A stretch of 38,601 bases of DNA from the NCBI GenBank assembly GCA_018818835.1, contig JAHIRD010000045.1:1-38601 (forward strand), given 5' to 3'. The notes under the pieces are model-generated. The model had not been told where the DNA came from. It saw nothing but the letters and a program-made list of their open reading frames with translations, and made no database searches. Position numbers and translations under genes: made by a program. Of the stretch, positions 1 through 8,591 are shown piece by piece (the first letter of the stretch is position 1; every line of letters begins with the position of its first letter). The stretch is from Pseudomonadota bacterium. GTDB lineage: Bacteria; Desulfobacterota; Desulfobacteria; Desulfobacterales; Desulfolunaceae.

Positions 1-35
1 AAAATTAAATTGAAAATTCAGTTTCTTTTGGTGTT

Positions 36-78
36 AATGGGGCAAATGGGACTCATGAGACTTATGGGACTTATGGCC
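36..78. repeat. Degenerate 9-nt-period repeat, copy 1
   Basis: About four to five units of a 9-nt motif close to TATGGGACT run head to tail just upstream of the LarA-like gene. The same motif recurs at 20863-20920 and 23060-23118, always between genes. No reading frame here looks expressed. Confidence 0.6.
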
Positions 79-111
79 CCGAGAATGATGTTTTGACAGG
101 AGCTTATATTA

Positions 112-1395
112 ATGAACTATCCGGCTTATATCGAAGAACCGATGGATTTTCCTGATTTTTATCGGGTTTCAATGCATTATCCATCCACACGGATTGAATG
201 TGTGGAAGATCATGTTCGTGCGGAATTGGACCGGGTTCTTCCCCAAAGCGGAATAGGGGAAAAGGATCGTGTTGCTGTGGCCGTGGGAAGTCGCGGGATA
301 TCGAATATCCCTGTGATCGTTAAAACCCTGTGCGACAGACTCAAGGAAAAAGGAGCTCTTCCCCATATCATACCGGCCATGGGAAGCCATGGGGGCGCCC
401 ATGGTCCCGGCCAGAAGGCAGTACTTGAATCCCTTGGAGTCACCGAAGCATTTTGTGGAGCTCCCATCGTGTCTTCCATGGATGTTGAAAAAATCCATGA
501 CATTCTGGATGGTGTTCCGGTCTATTATTCAAAGGATTGCATATCCATGGATCATGCCATATGTATTAACCGGATCAAGCCCCATACCAAGTTCAAAGGA
601 CCGGTGGAAAGCGGTATCTATAAAATGCTGTGCATCGGTATGGGCAAACACTCGGGTGCATTGAGTCTTCATCAGGCAGCACTTTCCCATGGGTTTAATT
701 CCGTGATCCGGGCGGCTGGTGATGCTGTGATTCAAAAGAGCAATGTTCGTTTTGCCCTGGCCCTTGTGGAAAATCAGTATGATCAGCTGACGGACATCAG
801 GGCCATTTCTTCGGCGAATGTTTTTGATGAGGAAAAAGAGCTTCTTATCAAAGCCAAAGACCAGTTCCCAACGCTTCCCTTTCGTCAGCTCGACGTGCTT
901 GTCATCGGTGAAATCGGCAAAAATATCAGTGGATCCGGAATGGACCCCAATGTTACAGGACGGGCCTTTGATCTCATGGAGGACGATTTTTCCAAGAATC
1001 TTAAGGTCACCCGCATCGCCCTGCTTGATCTTTGTGAAAAGAGCGCCGGTAATGCCATCGGCATGGGCAACGCCGACTTTATCACCGAGCGGTTGTATGG
1101 CAAACTGGATTACGAAAAAACCTTGATCAATGCACTGACAAGCCTCTCCCTGCGAAAGGCTTTTATTCCCATTCGGCTTAAAAATGATCGGTGTGCCATA
1201 CAGGCAGCCATGAAAACAACGGGCATAAAAAATTCTGAAGAACTGAAGGTTGTGATCATAAAAAATACCCGGGAGGTTTCCCGGTTTTGGGCAAGCCCGG
1301 CTCTTCTTGGGGAAATTAATGCGATGGAGCATGCCGAGATCGTCGGCAAGGTAAAACTTGATTTCACATCTTCCGGGGATCTCATCTTGTTTTGA
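112..1395 (+). CDS. LarA-like (lactate racemase domain, DUF2088) protein
   Basis: A 427-residue protein of the LarA family, whose founding member is the lactate racemase that uses a nickel-pincer nucleotide; many homologues act on other 2-hydroxyacids or are uncharacterised. The family blocks visible are GSHGGAHG (about residues 90-97) and NRIKPHTKFKG (about 153-163), which supply conserved His and Lys residues. The length matches LarA. The start is an ATG with AGGAG at 98-102, nine bases upstream. No larB, larC or larE gene for cofactor synthesis is adjacent, so the substrate cannot be inferred from context. The gene stands alone, with 414 bp before the next gene. The family call is firm; the reaction is unknown. 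Confidence 0.85.
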   Translation: MNYPAYIEEPMDFPDFYRVSMHYPSTRIECVEDHVRAELDRVLPQSGIGEKDRVAVAVGSRGISNIPVIVKTLCDRLKEKGALPHIIPAMGSHGGAHGPGQKAVLESLGVTEAFCGAPIVSSMDVEKIHDILDGVPVYYSKDCISMDHAICINRIKPHTKFKGPVESGIYKMLCIGMGKHSGALSLHQAALSHGFNSVIRAAGDAVIQKSNVRFALALVENQYDQLTDIRAISSANVFDEEKELLIKAKDQFPTLPFRQLDVLVIGEIGKNISGSGMDPNVTGRAFDLMEDDFSKNLKVTRIALLDLCEKSAGNAIGMGNADFITERLYGKLDYEKTLINALTSLSLRKAFIPIRLKNDRCAIQAAMKTTGIKNSEELKVVIIKNTREVSRFWASPALLGEINAMEHAEIVGKVKLDFTSSGDLILF

Positions 1396-1702
1396 ACATG
1401 GCGTTTTATGGTTTATGGATGAGTATTTTTTCGATAAATATGAACGGTGATCATATTTCACCACCTCTGTTCGCTAAATAAAATCATTTTGCTTAATGTG
1501 ATGCCATTTGGGAACATTTTCCTTAAGATGGTTTTATAAAATTAATTATGATATTTCCTCGAAGTCCCGCCGTTGTTTTTTAAATAATGGTGTCGATCTC
1601 CATGAGGGCACCACCTCTTGAAGAATTAAAAATCCGTACAAAAACTAACTGTTATAGGATGTCTTTCTGTGCGGTGTTCCTTACAAAAGCCAAAGGATTC
1701 TA
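1396..1702. other. Intergenic region upstream of the envelope-machine operon
   Basis: Together with the promoter and leader to 1809 this is 414 bp without a convincing gene. No strong terminator for the LarA-like gene was found. If the sigma54 promoter at 1703 is real, an enhancer-binding protein should bind here, but no clean operator palindrome was picked out by eye. Confidence 0.4.
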
Positions 1703-1718
1703 TGGCATATATATTGCA
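1703..1718 (+). promoter_or_regulatory. Sigma54 (-24/-12) promoter for the envelope-machine operon
   Basis: The sequence TGGCATATATATTGCA fits the sigma54 consensus TGGCAC-N5-TTGCA at 15 of the 16 positions, counting the free spacer positions. The invariant GG (1704-1705) and GC (1716-1717) have the required spacing. Transcription would start near 1730, about 80 bases before the GTG start at 1810. Sigma54 promoters need an enhancer-binding protein, so the operon would be switched on by a dedicated signal. Short motifs do occur by chance, but the location supports this one. Confidence 0.7.
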
Positions 1719-1809
1719 AAACCCTTAGGCAACAGCGTGCTCGTATTATAAAAAACATACAATTTGGCAATGAAGTACTAAGAGTAACAACCGTTTCTAG
1801 GAGGTATTT

Positions 1810-2439
1810 GTGTTTTCAATTTTTAACAGCGGCGGCCCCTTCATGTACGTGATTCTTGTGGTGTCAATTACTGCGTTTGCTCTGTTCTGCGAACGGGGAG
1901 CCTATCTTTACTTCCGGCTTAACCTGAACGCGGATCATGCCTACAAGCGAATCGTCACACTTCTTGAAAAACTCAATTACCGGGGCGCCCTTGATGAATG
2001 CGCTAAAATCGAAAACCATCCCCTGGGCAGGATTCTCAAATCCGGTTTAATGAAAGCAGACAAACGTGACAAGGAGATTGAACTTGTGATGGAGGAAAAC
2101 ATCATGAGGGAGATTTCAAGTGTAAAAGCACGAGTCAACTACCTGACTCTGTTCGCAAACATTTCAACCCTTCTGGGTCTCCTGGGAACGATTCTGGGCC
2201 TGATCTCTGCGTTTAAAGGCGTGTCAAGTGCCAACGCAGCCATGAAACAGGAAATTCTGGCCAAAGGTATTTCCGTGGCCATGCTTACCACCGCCTTTGG
2301 TCTGATCGTCGCCATTCCATGTCTGGTGGGTTACTACCTCTTAAATAACCGCGGGGAATTCATTATCAGCCAATTTGAAGAAAAAGCTCTGGCTCTCTAT
2401 AATCTTCTGACCTCCATGAAACGCGAAGAAAAGGAATAA
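1810..2439 (+). CDS. MotA/TolQ/ExbB-type proton channel protein (AglR-like)
   Basis: A 209-residue inner-membrane protein with three predicted membrane segments (about 10-30, 112-135 and 153-178). The last two, rich in Gly, Leu and Thr, match the TolQ/ExbB/MotA channel core. Such proteins form a ring around a TolR/ExbD dimer and turn proton flow into force. The start is a GTG with AGGAGG at 1799-1804, five bases upstream. The next two genes are both TolR-type. One TolQ with two TolR genes is the arrangement of aglR-aglQ-aglS, the motor of Myxococcus gliding and spore-coat export. The family is certain; the AglR role is inferred from neighbours. Confidence 0.88.
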   Translation: MFSIFNSGGPFMYVILVVSITAFALFCERGAYLYFRLNLNADHAYKRIVTLLEKLNYRGALDECAKIENHPLGRILKSGLMKADKRDKEIELVMEENIMREISSVKARVNYLTLFANISTLLGLLGTILGLISAFKGVSSANAAMKQEILAKGISVAMLTTAFGLIVAIPCLVGYYLLNNRGEFIISQFEEKALALYNLLTSMKREEKE

Positions 2440-2443
2440 AACC

Positions 2444-2956
2444 ATGTCTCTGAGCAGACGACGAAGGGTAGAAGATGAGGAGATTGAGCTGGACATGGTT
2501 CCCATTATGAACATGTTTCTGGTTTTGATTCCTTTTTTGTTATTGTCCGCTTCATTTTTCCATATCAAGGCCATCAACACCTCGGTTCCCGTGCTGTCGT
2601 CGACCGAAGCCAGCATGGCACCTGATTCAAAAATATCCGAGGTCAAGGTCACAGTGATTGTTGAGCTGAAAGAAAATACCATCGTATTGACTGCCATGAG
2701 TGATGAACTTCAATACGAGGATCTGGCCAAGCTGGAAGCCGATATCCCGGTGAATAATCCCGAAGAATATCCCATGGAGGAGCTGGCGGCCCATTTGCGA
2801 TATATCAAGGAATCGTATCCCAAAAGCGACACCCTGATCCTGGTGCCCGCGCCCAGTGTTGTCTATGGAACAATTATTCAGACCATGGACATGGCACGGT
2901 CTGCCGATAATTCCGAAATGTTTCCCAATGTGGTTTTATCGGGCAAGGTGGGTTAG
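2444..2956 (+). CDS. ExbD/TolR-type stator protein lacking the canonical Asp
   Basis: A 170-residue TolR/ExbD-type protein with a short basic and acidic cytoplasmic tail, one membrane segment (about residues 20-42) and a periplasmic domain. Family members carry a proton-accepting Asp in a P-x-x-D motif at the start of the membrane segment. Here the matching motif is VPIMNMFLVL, with Asn23 at that position, so this subunit probably cannot relay protons itself. Asp17, three residues before Pro20, is not at the canonical site. The gene begins four bases after the TolQ-like stop, with AAGGA upstream. It is paired with the next gene, which keeps the Asp. Confidence 0.85.
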   Translation: MSLSRRRRVEDEEIELDMVPIMNMFLVLIPFLLLSASFFHIKAINTSVPVLSSTEASMAPDSKISEVKVTVIVELKENTIVLTAMSDELQYEDLAKLEADIPVNNPEEYPMEELAAHLRYIKESYPKSDTLILVPAPSVVYGTIIQTMDMARSADNSEMFPNVVLSGKVG

Positions 2957-2964
2957 GGGGAAGC

Positions 2965-3444
2965 ATGGCTTTAGGAAAACGACGCAAGGCGGCAAAACCG
3001 TTTATTCCGCCCAAACTTCAGATTACATCCATGATGGATATGTTTACCATCATTTTGATTTTCCTCCTGTTTTCCTTTTCAAACAATCCGGAACAGATGG
3101 ATCTTGACAGTGAGATGTCTCTTCCCCAGTCCACATCCAAACTGGATTATAAGGACAGCATCCGCCTGGTTCTGAGCAAAAATGAACTGAAACTGGACGG
3201 AAACGTGGTGGCCACCCTTGAAAACGATTCAATCGTGGGGCTTGAAACCCTTTACGATGAATTGAAGAAATACAGGGACATTGCGGATGAACTGAAAAAA
3301 AATGAAAACGAAGAAGACAGGAAAGAACATATCCTGTTTTTGTGTGACAAAGAACATTCGTTTAAGGTGGTGAACGCCATCGTAAAAACGGCAGGGCGTG
3401 CGGGTTACCCCAATTTCCAGTTTGCCGTTGTGGAAAAGGATTGA
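2965..3444 (+). CDS. ExbD/TolR-type stator protein with intact proton-binding Asp
   Basis: A 159-residue second TolR/ExbD-type protein: a basic N-terminus, one membrane segment (about 20-42) and a periplasmic domain. The membrane motif ITSMMDMFTIILIF carries Asp25 where TolR/ExbD/MotB proteins bind the proton; the usual Pro of the motif is Ser22 here. With the preceding Asn-bearing paralogue it would form an asymmetric stator pair inside the TolQ-like ring. A GGGGGA site precedes the ATG closely. It overlaps or abuts the next small gene, indicating one transcript. Confidence 0.86.
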   Translation: MALGKRRKAAKPFIPPKLQITSMMDMFTIILIFLLFSFSNNPEQMDLDSEMSLPQSTSKLDYKDSIRLVLSKNELKLDGNVVATLENDSIVGLETLYDELKKYRDIADELKKNENEEDRKEHILFLCDKEHSFKVVNAIVKTAGRAGYPNFQFAVVEKD

Positions 3445-3446
3445 GA

Positions 3447-3782
3447 ATGATGCGACATAAAATCATGGTCACATGCAGTGTTTGCCTAACTGTTCTGCTG
3501 TTGGAGATGCTTTTTGGTTCACTGACAGCCTATGCGGCGGACAAGAAATCCGAATCAAATGAATCAACGGAACTATTGACCCGAATTGACTTCGGTAATT
3601 CTTACATCACGGGGCAGACACTCAAGTCCGGCGCGGTCTATCTTCTCCAGAGAAAGAAAAGTGATGTGAAGACCATGTTGAAATACAGAGAAGACTACAG
3701 AAAAGAGATTCTTGAAGCCCACGATATCCGGAAAAAAGATAACGTGGAACGAAACACCGTTGAAGGGGCACCTCAACCATAG
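3447..3782 (+). CDS. Small exported protein of the envelope-machine operon
   Basis: A 111-residue protein with a clear signal peptide (hydrophobic core about 9-26, cleavage near AYA-AD) and a short, highly charged mature part. The segment FGNSYITGQTLKSG followed by a YLLQR stretch looks like a conserved core, but I do not recognise a named domain. AAGGA at 3435-3439 supports ATG 3447 (3450 is also possible), three bases after the stop of the TolR-like gene. Position between motor and bridging protein suggests a periplasmic accessory. No function is assigned. Confidence 0.72.
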   Translation: MMRHKIMVTCSVCLTVLLLEMLFGSLTAYAADKKSESNESTELLTRIDFGNSYITGQTLKSGAVYLLQRKKSDVKTMLKYREDYRKEILEAHDIRKKDNVERNTVEGAPQP

Positions 3783-3793
3783 GGTTTTGAATT

Positions 3794-6232
3794 ATGAATT
3801 TTTCGTTAAGCAAAAAGAAATCGACAGGGGATGGGAAGAATCTTATCGCAGATTCCCACGGGGGCGGGATGAACGGCTTTGTGGCCCAGTTTTATGTGTT
3901 TCATGGTGAAAAATACCTGGGGTGGGATTGCTTTGACACCCCCCATGTCCGGGTTGGAAAATCTCCTTCGGCAGACCTGGTGTTGAACGATGAAAGCATG
4001 GATGATATCCAGGCTGAATTTTTAATCCAGGGAAGCAAGGTCACGGTTGTCGATAAAGGGAAAAAAGGGATTCTAACGGTCAATAACCAGGCTGTTTCCC
4101 ATTGTGCCGTGGGTGCCCTGGATGTGGTCAAGATCGGAACGTACACCATCAAGATTAAAGTCAAGGGGATTGAAGCGGTTTCAGTCAAGGCACAACAGCC
4201 CCTTCCTGAAAAAGCCCTGAGCATGGATAGGCCCACGGCAATAATGGGTTCCGAGTCCCTGGACCGTCTTTCAAACGAACTTAAATCCGTCATGGATGAA
4301 GACGAACTGGACTCCGTGGATTTGGAGGATATCCTTGATTGTGAATCCGACAAAACATTTGAAGAAGAATGTGACCTTGCCATTGATATGAGTTTGTTGT
4401 TTGATGATACCGAAGACGTGACGGAAATGATCGCCCTCTCAGATTTAACCGTTGAGGATGATGTTGAGGTCGATGTTGTACCTGCCCGTCCGGTTAAGAC
4501 ACCGATAAAGAATCATAAAGAAGAGGTACACATCCTTGAAAAGGCACCCCAAGCAGAGATAAGCTGGGATGAATTTTCCCGGGAGATTCCTGTTGAAACC
4601 AAGACCCATGAAGAAATTACCCAAAAACCAACTCTGGCCAAGGCCCCAAAGAAAAAAAGACCCAGTCCTGCACCAGAGGTAGCCCCTCTTTTAAAAAAAC
4701 AGGTTGAATCCGAAATAAAAAATACATTCCCCCCCTCATTTTTCAAGGTGATTGACGATGAAGAAGACAAGGACGAAGAAGATTTCCCAGCGTCCTTTTC
4801 CCTCAGGGATAAACTCATCGGTAATGACAGGAATCTGGGACGGACCTCTCGGGGTGAAAAAGTCCTTGAGATTATCACATTCAGGGGTGACAGTGTTCTG
4901 AATATCACCCATCTCAAGGGGAAGGAAGACCATGTTCTCATTGATGACCACAAGGATTTCTGTCGTGTCAGCCATGATGAGAAACAGGGGCCCCGGCTTT
5001 TTTTCAGCGAACCCCTCCTTGGAACCATCAACCGATCTGAAGGGAAAGAATTTAAAGCGGAAAAACAATTTTCAACCAAAGGGCTTCTGTCACGTCAGAA
5101 AACCTTTAGCAGCAGCCTGCCGACCAAAGGTGAGCTGATCCTTTCAGATGGATTTTATGATTACGCATTACGCCATAGCTTCCTCAATGACGCACCACTT
5201 TTCAAGGAGCATCGGAAAGATGATCTGCCCCTTCCAAAACGCGTGGTCAAATCAACCGCCTTTAAATATGCGTCACGTGCTGTGGGCTTTCACATCATTC
5301 TGATGATTATTCTGTCCTATTCCATTACCATGCCCGACAAGACCGAATTCAAGGATCCGGAAACCTATTTTGTCATGGTGGAAACGGAAAATATTCATAA
5401 GCCGGTGAAACCCAAGCCCAAACCCAAGCCCCCGGCTCCCATACCCCAGAAGGTTGAGAAGGCGGTAAAGGTTGAGCCCAGGCCCAGTACCCAGGTGGCA
5501 GAACTTAGACCGAAAAAAAATCCGACCAAATCTAAAAAAGCTGAACCACCCAAGGCCGGTGGCGGTCATAAAGGCACGGTGGTCAACCGCAACGTGAACG
5601 ACATGGGTCTTCTGGCCACCCTGGGCATGAAAACAGGCATCGAGATCAAGCCCAACGACGCCCTGGCTTCTGTGACCAATATGGACGCCATCACCAGCAG
5701 CCATGCCAGCGAAGCCCGCATCAAAGTGGGAGGGCTTGTGGGTGATCTGGGGGACAGTCGTATGGCCATCCCCTCAGGCGGTGTGATCAATAACAAAGGC
5801 GCTGCCGATGTGCTTCGAAGTGCCGGAATCGGTGGTAAGGGCACTGTGGCAGCGCTTCAGAACGGCAACACAGGCAACCGTGAGGTCAGCGGAGCTGTAA
5901 CCGCACCCCTGACCAAAAAAGTGAAATTCAAAGGCGGCGGTATCAGCCGGGAGGCTGTGGCCAAAGTCATCAACGATCATATCGATGAAATCAATTATTG
6001 TTATGAAACAGCCCTGATCAGTGACCCCACCCTGATGGGTAAGATCGAATTTGAATGGGTCATTCTCCTTTCCGGAGAAGTGGGAGAGGTCAGGATCAAA
6101 TCCTCATCGGTCAGATCAAATGAGATTCATTCCTGTATCAAATCTGCCATAAGGACCTGGACATTCCCCAAACCCAAGGGTTCGGCTGTGGAAGTTTCAT
6201 ATCCCTTTGTTTTTGATGTTTCAGGATTTTAA
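3794..6232 (+). CDS. FHA / TM / proline-rich / AgmX-TonB-like trans-envelope protein (GltG/NfsG-like)
   Basis: An 812-residue protein. Residues about 30-115 look like an FHA domain (VRVGKSPSADLVL, then a DDIQAEF stretch), but the usual Arg is Lys and the usual His is Gln, so phosphothreonine binding is doubtful. An acidic linker follows to about 480, then one membrane segment (about 495-515), a periplasmic KPKPKP-type proline-rich stretch (about 536-600), a Gly-rich region, and a C-terminal AgmX/PglI-type TonB-like domain (about 712-812, with YCYE and TWTFPKPKG blocks). Cytoplasmic FHA plus a periplasmic TonB-like end is the architecture of Myxococcus GltG and its Nfs paralogue, which link the AglRQS motor to the outer membrane. 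The orthologue name is an inference. Confidence 0.85.
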   Translation: MNFSLSKKKSTGDGKNLIADSHGGGMNGFVAQFYVFHGEKYLGWDCFDTPHVRVGKSPSADLVLNDESMDDIQAEFLIQGSKVTVVDKGKKGILTVNNQAVSHCAVGALDVVKIGTYTIKIKVKGIEAVSVKAQQPLPEKALSMDRPTAIMGSESLDRLSNELKSVMDEDELDSVDLEDILDCESDKTFEEECDLAIDMSLLFDDTEDVTEMIALSDLTVEDDVEVDVVPARPVKTPIKNHKEEVHILEKAPQAEISWDEFSREIPVETKTHEEITQKPTLAKAPKKKRPSPAPEVAPLLKKQVESEIKNTFPPSFFKVIDDEEDKDEEDFPASFSLRDKLIGNDRNLGRTSRGEKVLEIITFRGDSVLNITHLKGKEDHVLIDDHKDFCRVSHDEKQGPRLFFSEPLLGTINRSEGKEFKAEKQFSTKGLLSRQKTFSSSLPTKGELILSDGFYDYALRHSFLNDAPLFKEHRKDDLPLPKRVVKSTAFKYASRAVGFHIILMIILSYSITMPDKTEFKDPETYFVMVETENIHKPVKPKPKPKPPAPIPQKVEKAVKVEPRPSTQVAELRPKKNPTKSKKAEPPKAGGGHKGTVVNRNVNDMGLLATLGMKTGIEIKPNDALASVTNMDAITSSHASEARIKVGGLVGDLGDSRMAIPSGGVINNKGAADVLRSAGIGGKGTVAALQNGNTGNREVSGAVTAPLTKKVKFKGGGISREAVAKVINDHIDEINYCYETALISDPTLMGKIEFEWVILLSGEVGEVRIKSSSVRSNEIHSCIKSAIRTWTFPKPKGSAVEVSYPFVFDVSGF

Positions 6233-6239
6233 GGAGCGC

Positions 6240-6965
6240 ATGGTTTTTATGAGACGATTTGTCATATCACTGATCCTGGTCATCCTCTTATTGGTGACCA
6301 TCGGGCACGGCTACAGCGAAGAATCGGCAACCGATGAACCGGTCTTCGCGATTCAGGAAAAGATCTTTCACAAATACCACGAGCTGGCCTTTGTGACGGG
6401 ATACAACGGTGGAGATGATTTTTACCATATTTATCCCCTGGGCATTGCCTATACCTTTCATTTTGACGACCATATCTCATGGGAAGTGGCACGGATTTAC
6501 GGGAATATTTCCAAGGAAAAAGATATCTTGAAAAAGCTTCTGGATAATTTTGGAGCAGCTCCCACGAGCTTTTACGAATCCAAATACCAGATTCTGACCC
6601 ACCTGGTGTACCGTCCTTTTTACGGTAAGGATTCGGTGTTGAATAAAACTATCCTGAATCACGAAACATATTTTTACGCAGGGGGAGGGTTTGATTTTTA
6701 TAATGAAAATTTTTCCGATCAGGTCACTGGAAGCAAAAGCAAGACATCCCAGTTGATCAGCATGGGGGCCGGGATCAAGTATTTTATCAACCAGAGTTTT
6801 AATGTTGCATTTGAAGTCCGGGATTTTCTTACATACAGGGGCGGGGAGACGGTCAATACCGTCTGGTTCGGAGTGAACCTTGGCTTCCGTTTTAACCTGG
6901 GTTCACGGCAGTCCTATTCGGATGAAACCATCTCCATCTTGAACGGTTACCTGAAAGATAAATAA
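6240..6965 (+). CDS. Outer-membrane beta-barrel protein, OMP_myx_plus-like
   Basis: About 241 residues with a signal peptide (MRRFVISLILVILL, cleavage near GHGYS) and alternating hydrophobic/polar strands with aromatic ends. Examples are the YPLGIAYTF region and the terminal strands that include GVNLGFRFNLGS. This resembles the small outer-membrane barrel family found in myxobacterial Glt/Nfs clusters (GltA, GltB, GltH type). AAGGAG at 6231-6236 serves ATG 6240 (3-base spacing) or ATG 6249 (12-base spacing); both keep the signal peptide. It starts eight bases after the bridging-protein stop. It would be the outer-membrane platform on which the TonB-like domain acts. Confidence 0.75.
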   Translation: MVFMRRFVISLILVILLLVTIGHGYSEESATDEPVFAIQEKIFHKYHELAFVTGYNGGDDFYHIYPLGIAYTFHFDDHISWEVARIYGNISKEKDILKKLLDNFGAAPTSFYESKYQILTHLVYRPFYGKDSVLNKTILNHETYFYAGGGFDFYNENFSDQVTGSKSKTSQLISMGAGIKYFINQSFNVAFEVRDFLTYRGGETVNTVWFGVNLGFRFNLGSRQSYSDETISILNGYLKDK

Positions 6966-6968
6966 GTT

Positions 6969-8591
6969 ATGCCTAATAAACGATATATCATACCCATTTT
7001 TCTTTTCCTTGCCCTTATTTATGGGACAGGATCCGGCATGGCTGAAGATAGCGGTGTAGCAAAAGAGAAACCGGTTGTGGCAGCATCTGAAAACACGGCC
7101 ACCAAGGATCGTCCTTCTCAAAACGGGGACCCTGCGTTTGAAGGGGCTGAAGGAACGATTGAAACAGACGTCGCCGTTCCTCAGGCCGAAGAGGGTGATG
7201 CCCCTGTTGAGCAAGACATAATGGCTTCTTTTGACAAGGGCTATGAGTATTTTGCCAAAGACGACTTCAGGGATGCAGCCCCGCTTTTTTACAAATACAT
7301 CACGGACAATACCTCGGCTGCCGAGGACTATGACTGGGCCGAATTTTTCCTGGGTGTGTCCCTTAAAAAGATCGGTTTTTCCCATGCCTCGGTGGACACA
7401 CTGTCTTTTCTGGTTACACGCAAGCCCAATACACAGATCGTCACCTATATTCTGGAGCTGTTCGAGGAAATTTCACGGACCATGCCCTATGACCGGGGAA
7501 AGGTGATTTTGAAATCGGTCTGCGATCAGGAATACGGATTTGTGGACAGCAAGCTGACGGATTTCATCAACTACCACCAGGGGGTTTTTGACTGGGAAAA
7601 CGGCTTTGACGAGTGGGGTGACCACCATTTCAACAAGATCAAGAAGGGCAGTTATTACGATTATTCATTCCGTTACCAGAAAGCCCTTTATGATATCAGT
7701 CGGGACGAGATCGACCCGGCCATCATCATATTGAATGAAATCAACGAGGCCTCCTTTGACGGAGAGGACCTGAAAAATGATGTGCGTAAGACACTGGCCC
7801 GTTTGATGTATGAGAAAAAGGACTACCAGCGTGCGGATGATCTTTATAATAGCATCAGCAACAACATCGTGTTCCAGGCCCAAAATCTTCTGGAACGGTC
7901 CTGGGCCCAGTACCGGTTGAAACATCAGGAAAAGGCCATGGGGCTTTTGTATGCCTTCAAGGCCCCGGTATACCGGAACTATTTTACGCCGGAATACTTT
8001 CTGCTTAAATCGTTTATCTATAAAGATGTCTGCCACTACGCGCGTGCTCTGGGCGTTATCGATGAATTCAGAGACCATTACCGCGAGGCCCTGGACGATG
8101 TTTACGGCAGGGCGGATCTCACAGAAAACAAGGTGCTTCTTCTTGCCCTTCTGGGCCATCGTAAGATCAATGATCTCTGGCGTTTCCTTCGTTTGCTCGA
8201 CACGGAACAGGCCCGGATTGAAAACATCAAGGATCCTTTGCTCAAGGGATACCTTGAAAAATTATATGCGCTTCAGATCGAGGAAACGCGGCGGGAATTC
8301 AAACTGCTTGTGGAGGATAAATATGAGGCTTTGGCCAATGACCTTTTGGAGTATGAAGAAAAAGCGGATCTGATGGCCTATGAAATCGGCCTGGACATGT
8401 ATCAGCGGGTCTATCAGTACCACTACAACGAAGAGACCGATAAAAAAGAAACCGTCAAACGGGTCGGTAAGCATTATCAGGCCTTTTACCCTTTCCAGGG
8501 CGAGTTCTGGAACGATGAACTCAACACCTATAAGGTTATCCTGGAAGACAAATGTGCCTGCATGGAAGAATGGGATATATTTTTCAAATGA
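6969..8591 (+). CDS. Periplasmic tetratricopeptide-repeat protein
   Basis: A 540-residue protein with a signal peptide (about 1-25), a low-complexity Ala/Glu/Pro segment to about 75, then helical repeats of TPR/Sel1-like character (FDKGYEYFAKDDFRDAAPLF, ALYDISRDEIDPAIIILNE). These blocks fit scaffold TPR arrays. It begins three bases after the beta-barrel stop and overlaps the next gene at ATGA (8588-8591), a sign of translational coupling. TPR proteins of this size (GltE- and GltC-like) belong to the periplasmic/outer-membrane part of Glt/Nfs machines. The repeat class is clear; the specific orthologue is not. Confidence 0.78.
   Translation: MPNKRYIIPIFLFLALIYGTGSGMAEDSGVAKEKPVVAASENTATKDRPSQNGDPAFEGAEGTIETDVAVPQAEEGDAPVEQDIMASFDKGYEYFAKDDFRDAAPLFYKYITDNTSAAEDYDWAEFFLGVSLKKIGFSHASVDTLSFLVTRKPNTQIVTYILELFEEISRTMPYDRGKVILKSVCDQEYGFVDSKLTDFINYHQGVFDWENGFDEWGDHHFNKIKKGSYYDYSFRYQKALYDISRDEIDPAIIILNEINEASFDGEDLKNDVRKTLARLMYEKKDYQRADDLYNSISNNIVFQAQNLLERSWAQYRLKHQEKAMGLLYAFKAPVYRNYFTPEYFLLKSFIYKDVCHYARALGVIDEFRDHYREALDDVYGRADLTENKVLLLALLGHRKINDLWRFLRLLDTEQARIENIKDPLLKGYLEKLYALQIEETRREFKLLVEDKYEALANDLLEYEEKADLMAYEIGLDMYQRVYQYHYNEETDKKETVKRVGKHYQAFYPFQGEFWNDELNTYKVILEDKCACMEEWDIFFK

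Noticed and set aside
529-1464. Long minus-strand frame of 311 codons opposite the LarA-like gene
   Set aside because: It is antisense to a gene with clear family motifs and has no recognised domain or ribosome binding site.
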